64,000 nt of DNA. Origin: Diadema setosum (lineage: Eukaryota; Echinodermata; Echinoidea; Diadematoida; Diadematidae). Positions 59,376 through 64,000 of this stretch are shown here, one piece after another; positions within the stretch are counted from its first letter, which is position 1; each line of letters opens with the position of its first letter. The position numbers and the translations under genes are program-made. The stretch lies in NCBI GenBank assembly GCA_033980235.1, contig CM067067.1, positions 11,944,901 through 12,008,900 on the forward strand, written 5' to 3'. The notes below the pieces were generated by a model. That model worked only from the letters and a program-made list of their open reading frames with translations. It ran no database searches and was not told the origin of the DNA.

Positions 59376-62300
59376 CACCCTCGTTTAAACAACGTCATGA
59401 TATCCTGAGCTAAATATGCTTTGCTGCGCTTACTGGCTAATATAAACTTGACAGAATAACCATAATAATAGAGACGGTTCCATGACATTTGCTCATGCGA
59501 CAATAATTGCTCCCATAAAACATCTGCAGGCTAAGCCAAGCATAACCCTAACCCTAATTTTAATCCTCATATCAAACTAAGCCTAAAACCCTATCACAGC
59601 CCTAACCCTAAATCTAAGTCCTTGGAGAAAACAAGAGCAATTGTCGCAGGAGCAAATGTCGTGTTACCGATTTTAACAAGTATTGGTTTTGCACGTTCAG
59701 GTATAGTGTAACATAATTTACCGTCCTGCCTCCCGACAGCTTCGGATGTTCTCGATACAAGACCGCCAGTTTAAGGGAAGCAGCGGCTACGTTCTTCGCA
59801 GCGGAGACCTCCTCGTCGGGTGTTTTAGATGCAGAGAGTGCCACGCGGTACAGACGCAGGGCTTCCCTAAGGCAAAGGCCCGTCTTCCTAGCATCAATTT
59901 GGAAAGTGGCAGACTTGAACAGAATATTTCCTTCTGTCCTTTTCATGTCCGATTTAGACCCGCGAGGCTTGGGTGATGTTTTCACTGAAAGCTCGTCATC
60001 GCAGTTTCCCGCCGATGCTGAATCACCTGACCCTGTGGCGATGTATCAATACTTCTAACATTAAAGTGTAATTTCATGTCATATTCGACTTTATTATACT
60101 TATAGTCATATCAACCTACTAGAACAGAAAGACAGAATTTTATCCAAATTAGACATAGAATAAGGAGGTTATGAAATTCTAATGTTCCTTACAATTTCAC
60201 CGAAAAAAAAAAAAAAAAAAACTGGGCCGGAAAGTAATATTGGTCACAGCAACACCAAGATTAAGAGAAGCGATGATATCATGAATATCACTTCAAAACT
60301 CTTCCATTGATTTTAACACAATAATAATATGTCACTGATAAAATGCATGCTTTGTCAGATAATTGAACAACTGCAACCCTTTCCCCATACGTGATTGTTA
60401 ATTAGAATATCTCAATATTGCAATACTTTGATGTGAAGGAAAATTACTTCATCTTTCTCTCTCTGTGTTGATTTAATACCAAAAAGAGGGAAATTTAGAG
60501 AAGATCTATAATACACATATCAATATTTGATCTTAAATTTTAGCGGGGATGACATCACCTATCTCACTGTACACCACTTTACGACTGTGGTTTCTCCTAA
60601 TCTGCATATTCTTGTAAACATGTGAAACTTATAAAATTTATTTTAAAGCCTGACGAGTAGATTAACTCATCTACTGCTCTCATTCGTGCTTAAAATAAGT
60701 TTCTCTCTAGTGAAAATTAGTCGCTTTTATTGACAAAGGTTTTACTGTCAAGGCACTTACTAACATTGTTGGAAACTGACGAACTTTACGATGCTCTACG
60801 ATGTTCAAATGCATGCCAAAACACTCCAATAACATTGTTTAGGATATTGTTGTCAATCAAGAGATTTCCATGAGCAATGATTTATCACTCTGTTAATAAA
60901 TCGTTTACTAAATGGTTGATTGTAACACTCCACGTAGTTTACCCTTTTTTTCAAGCATCTAGCGTTTGTTTTCAACCCTATTTTCCCCATAGCTTCATAT
61001 CTATCAGAGACTCTAGTGTATAGTCTAACCAAATTACTTTGATTTCCTGTTTGTTTGTTTGTTTTATTTTCTTTAATGGAAACATCCTTGGCCAGTACTT
61101 TTATCACAAGGAGACACCATATTTGCTATACAAAATGTACTGTCCGGCTTACCTAGATGGTAGTGCTTACTCATTTGTGATTCGTTGGCTGACATCAACT
61201 CCAGTTTTTCCTTCAAACACTTCTGCATGAGTTCCTCCAGCTGCTTTGTCCAAGCCGCACCTTTGCAGTGACTATCCTGAAGTGCTCTCGTAAAGTGTCC
61301 CATGGCTTCGTCGTATGTTTTCACGACGATCTAGATATATCCAGATATCACGTCGTACAATAAACCGTGAGTGATTGCACCCATCCTCATAAAGGTTGGT
61401 GTATATTATCATGCCATGAGTAAATTTAATGAAACTGTGAACAGATTATGTGTGTTTCTTAATCAGAGGAAAATTAGGGCGAACGTAAAGATCACGACAA
61501 CCGTTACAGCATGCACATCTTCTGGGGGGCATTTCATGAAGCGTTTTGGTCGGATATTTTTCTGACAAACTGTTACAAGTTACTGAAATCCTTGCATCTG
61601 ATTGGCTGAAAGCAAATTTGTCTGACAACTATGTCGGACAAAATGCTTCATAAAATGCCCCCTGGAGTACAACTTACCGCACATCCATACAGGCAAATTC
61701 GACCTTATTTTCACTTCGGACCTAACTTATATATAGTCAATAATTTGGATTTGTCTGCATGAACTCGAGTTCGTGTTCAATCAATTTTTCAGTGGCGTTG
61801 AGGCTTACCTTAGCGTCGGACGTGGACAGCTGAAGATTTTCACGGTACAGTGAGGCGAGCTTCCACGAGGCCGTGGCAGCATTCTTGGCGGCCGAAGCCC
61901 CATCCTGACTCGACTTTGCCGCTCCGACGGATGACTGGTACCATCTAATAGCTTCCCGGAGCGCCGCGGACCGCTCTACCGCCGGCTGCTTATCGTTCAA
62001 GGACTGAGACAGCAAGTTACCTTGTTTCCTCAACAAAGCCGAGAGCGATTCAATAGATTGTGTATCGCGGGCGTTGTCCTCTGTAGAGAAAGTCACATTA
62101 CAAAAAAAGGGGGAAAAAAAGGAAAAAAAGTTAAATGGCAACATTTTCCATCGCTATCAGAAGTAACCCTGTACATTAATAAGTTTGTTCGTTTGTGTCA
62201 TGACAGTTTCAATGTATATATTATGTTCGTTTGGCTCATGAGGAGGAAACAGTTGGAATGAGATCAGAATTGAAAGCCTCCTCTCTTTGAACATAACCAT

Positions 62301-62725
62301 CAAATACTCTTAGGTTATGGACCATGGTCCAACTATATTTTTGGGGTTTGGTTTTTCTTCTTCTTCTTTTTTCTGCACGGGAAAAACTGAATCAGAATTT
62401 TCTCTAATAAACGCAGAAAGTGAATCTGCGACTCACCGTTCGGATCTGCCAATTTGCCGATAAATCTCACTCTCTCGGCAGCGAACCCTCGTTGCTCGAT
62501 CAGGAGATCGAACTTGACTGGCAAACTTTTCTCCCCCGACTGTTTTAGAAGTGGCCGATCATCGTCCGCGACCGCAGTGATGGGAAAGAAAACGTCATCC
62601 GAAGCGTCGTTGTGCAGTGTGATGAATCCATAACCGCGAGCCTTGATGAACCGGCGAACGACGCCTGTGACGTCTTTTTTGACGACACGAGGGTGTGGTC
62701 CTGTCCGTCCAGACGCCGCCATCAT
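55588..62725 (-). CDS. Cold-shock-domain protein with duplicated helical repeats and a C-terminal J-like segment (unnamed)
   Basis: Eight exons join in phase to 660 aa: 62437-62725, 61809-62080, 61153-61330, 59722-60032, 59164-59332, 57966-58107, 57204-57352, 55588-56060. Residues about 16-92 form a cold-shock domain, with the RNP1-like GYGFI and RNP2-like DVFF that bind single-stranded nucleic acid. Residues about 97-500 are predicted helical and TPR-like. The exon pair 2/3 resembles the pair 4/5 (REAIRWYQSSV versus REALRLYRVAL, both followed by SAAKN). The last exon contains HWYGHKTTKPHRLQL and a J-domain-like HPDK (HPD at 620-622), the motif by which J proteins stimulate Hsp70. ATGATG at 62720-62725; stop TAG at 55588-55590. 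The start lies just after acceptor TTTACACCAG. Exon 3 has two equally good donors. Function is unknown; an RNA-binding co-chaperone is speculation. Confidence 0.85.
55928..56420. repeat. Perfect 222-bp direct duplication (55928-56149 and 56199-56420)
   Basis: The two copies read base for base the same in this window, separated by 49 bp, with a period of 271 bp. The copied block contains the acceptor and first 133 nt of the terminal exon of the cold-shock/J-like gene plus intron sequence. Perfect identity points to a very recent event, or to an assembly or haplotype artefact. Confidence 0.95.
58255..58562 (-). mobile_element. tRNA-derived SINE, family B, with (ATT)n tail
   Basis: The head GGGCCCTGTGGTATAGTGG (58542-58560) and B box GAGTTCGAATCC are tRNA-like. 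The body is unrelated to family A and ends in a long ATT repeat at 58258-58333, the usual SINE tail. It lies in intron 5 of the cold-shock/J-like gene. Confidence 0.75.
61524..61663. mobile_element. MITE with GGGGGCATTTCAT ends
   Basis: 140 bp. The left end GGGGGGCATTTCATGAAGCG is inverted at the right (GCTTCATAAAATGCCCCC). Inner TTCTGACAAACT/TTTGTCTGACAA also pair. Related in its outermost bases to 44861-45017. Lies in intron 2 of the cold-shock/J-like gene. Confidence 0.8.
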
Positions 62726-62752
62726 TTAATCTCCCGTCTTCGACAAGTTGAT
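62437..62752 (-). CDS. Cold-shock domain exon of the unnamed gene
   Basis: Includes 27 nt of probable 5' UTR after acceptor CTTTACACCAG, then ATGATG and 96 codons. The domain begins at VTGVVRRFIKARGYGFI, with DVFFPITAV as the second nucleic-acid-binding strand. Both are typical of the Y-box/CspA fold, though the tryptophan and KWFN of the canonical version are replaced by RRFI. Donor GTGAGT, one base into a Gly/Glu codon. Confidence 0.88.
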
Positions 62753-63486
62753 CTGGTGTAAAGAGGAAATTAATGAATTTAAACTTGTGCAGCCAAATAG
62801 GCAATATGAAAATTATGTATAAAGCTATAAGCTGCCATATTACGCACACACATTGCTTGCTACACAGAATGATGTTCGCGATGTTTCACATGCTTGCAAA
62901 TCACCTATCGAAAGATTTTTTTTTACATCAATAAATCAGATCAAAATTAGTAAGGTGTAATTCATGCGTACACCGTCGAGCAATTTTCTTCCTATAACGT
63001 TTTATTCCCACATCTATCTACAAACACTCATTGAACAGTGGTTACGTACATCAAGCTATCCGCCGGTCAAATGCCTTCCGTTCTGCAAGGTTTGTCTCAC
63101 ACGTGATTTTTAGAATGTTTCCTCTTGAATTTTTGAATCATTCCTGTCAACTTATATATTGCACCCAGTTCCTGGATTATGGTTTGCTTAGCTTCTCCAA
63201 ACTATAAAGCGATATGACATGACTGTATAAATAATTATTGAATGATAATGAAATGCGTCATTAACCTGTATAGCTTTTGCGTATCAAAGCTGAAAGTATA
63301 AAAGCCGTACGCAGTCATTTTGATAACTGAATGGTGCCAAAGTAATCAAAAGGGAAAACCCAGGATAAACAAAGGCAAAGGTAAGACATAAAATAATAGT
63401 TCAACGAAGGAAAGGGTTGGGATCGTCTATTAATTTCACCTCTCTGTTTTAACATTTATTATGTTAATTAATAAAAAAAAGGTTAC
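62753..63486. other. Upstream flank of the cold-shock/J-like gene
   Basis: An acceptor at 62753-62763 (minus) implies an upstream untranslated exon somewhere here. Its donor was not identified. Otherwise AT-rich without recognisable features. Confidence 0.4.
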
Positions 63487-63808
63487 GGTATTTCACAATC
63501 AAATTGGATAAACAGAGCATTGTTGGGAATGTTCTCGGATATTATGAGAATATTTTTGCGTCAACAAGTCAACACGTAATACAAGTATACAGAGCATGCA
63601 ATATGGCTACCTACTATAAAATTCATTATAAAAATTTCGATATGACAGGTATTTCACAATCAAATTGGATAAACAGAGCATTGTTGGGAATGTTCTCGGA
63701 TATTATGAGAATATTTTTGCGTCAACAAGTCAACACGTAATACAAGCATACAGAGTATGCAATATGGCTACCTACTATAAAATTTATTATAAAAATTTCG
63801 ATATGACG
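63487..63808. repeat. Two-unit tandem duplication, 161 bp each
   Basis: Units 63487-63647 and 63648-63808 start GGTATTTCACAATCAAATTG and differ at only a few positions. The open frame across it merely reads the repeat twice. Confidence 0.95.
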
Positions 63809-64000
63809 TGGATGTCAAGTAGATGATTGGCTTGGAGCTATCTTATAATTTTTGCCTATAGGCAAAATTGTACATTTCATCCGGCGTTCGTATACTAATG
63901 AGCTATCCACCGTTACATGTTATCATCATTGCCACATGTCAAATTGTTTTCATTGTGTTTTGATACTTCAGCCTTGATTCATGTTTCAATTATGTCATGT

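Noticed and set aside
59543..59615. Interstitial telomeric repeat (CCCTAA units)
   Set aside because: Only two or three perfect units are scattered in degenerate sequence. Too short to call.

Overview
This is an AT-rich, intron-rich metazoan nuclear region crowded with microsatellites and foldback elements. It carries three multi-exon genes, all on the minus strand. The best guess is a marine invertebrate deuterostome, most likely an echinoderm. The basis is animal-type gene content, short coding exons in long introns, CR1/L2-type LINE debris, tRNA-derived SINEs, and arrays built from GGAC and AGGTCA units. The taxon is an inference, not proven. No prokaryotic-type genes are present, and most long open frames are low complexity or lie inside repeats.

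Layout: 1-10.3 kb is gene-poor, with LINE and SINE remnants and AT repeats. 10.3-27.5 kb (5' end possibly to about 29.8 kb) is alkylglycerol monooxygenase (AGMO). It has 12 coding positions giving 447 aa, and every exon was placed with matching splice sites and phases. Its coding position 4, which holds the second histidine box, exists in three intact tandem copies that look mutually exclusive. 29.8-37.7 kb is repeat-rich: a possible LTR, a SINE fragment, long AT runs, and a seven-unit array of about 158 bp packed with AGGTCAAAGGTCA sites. 37.8-49.4 kb is TTC23, a ciliary tetratricopeptide protein of 12 coding exons and 516 aa. Two of its introns are AT-AC with textbook U12 donor and branch-point sequences. 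50-55.5 kb is repeat-rich intergenic DNA. 55.6-62.7 kb is an eight-exon gene for a 660-aa protein with an N-terminal cold-shock domain, an internally duplicated helical repeat region and a C-terminal J-domain-like HPD segment. I do not recognise a named family for it. A perfect 222-bp duplication straddles the start of its last exon. 62.8-64 kb holds its upstream flank and a 161-bp tandem duplication.

The three genes have no evident shared pathway (ether-lipid cleavage, ciliary/Hedgehog function, and an unknown, possibly chaperone or RNA-linked role). Their shared strand does not imply an operon: the gaps are several kb and filled with repeats. The most interesting points are the triplicated catalytic exon of AGMO, the paired AT-AC introns of TTC23, and the cold-shock/J-like gene with its duplicated acceptor.
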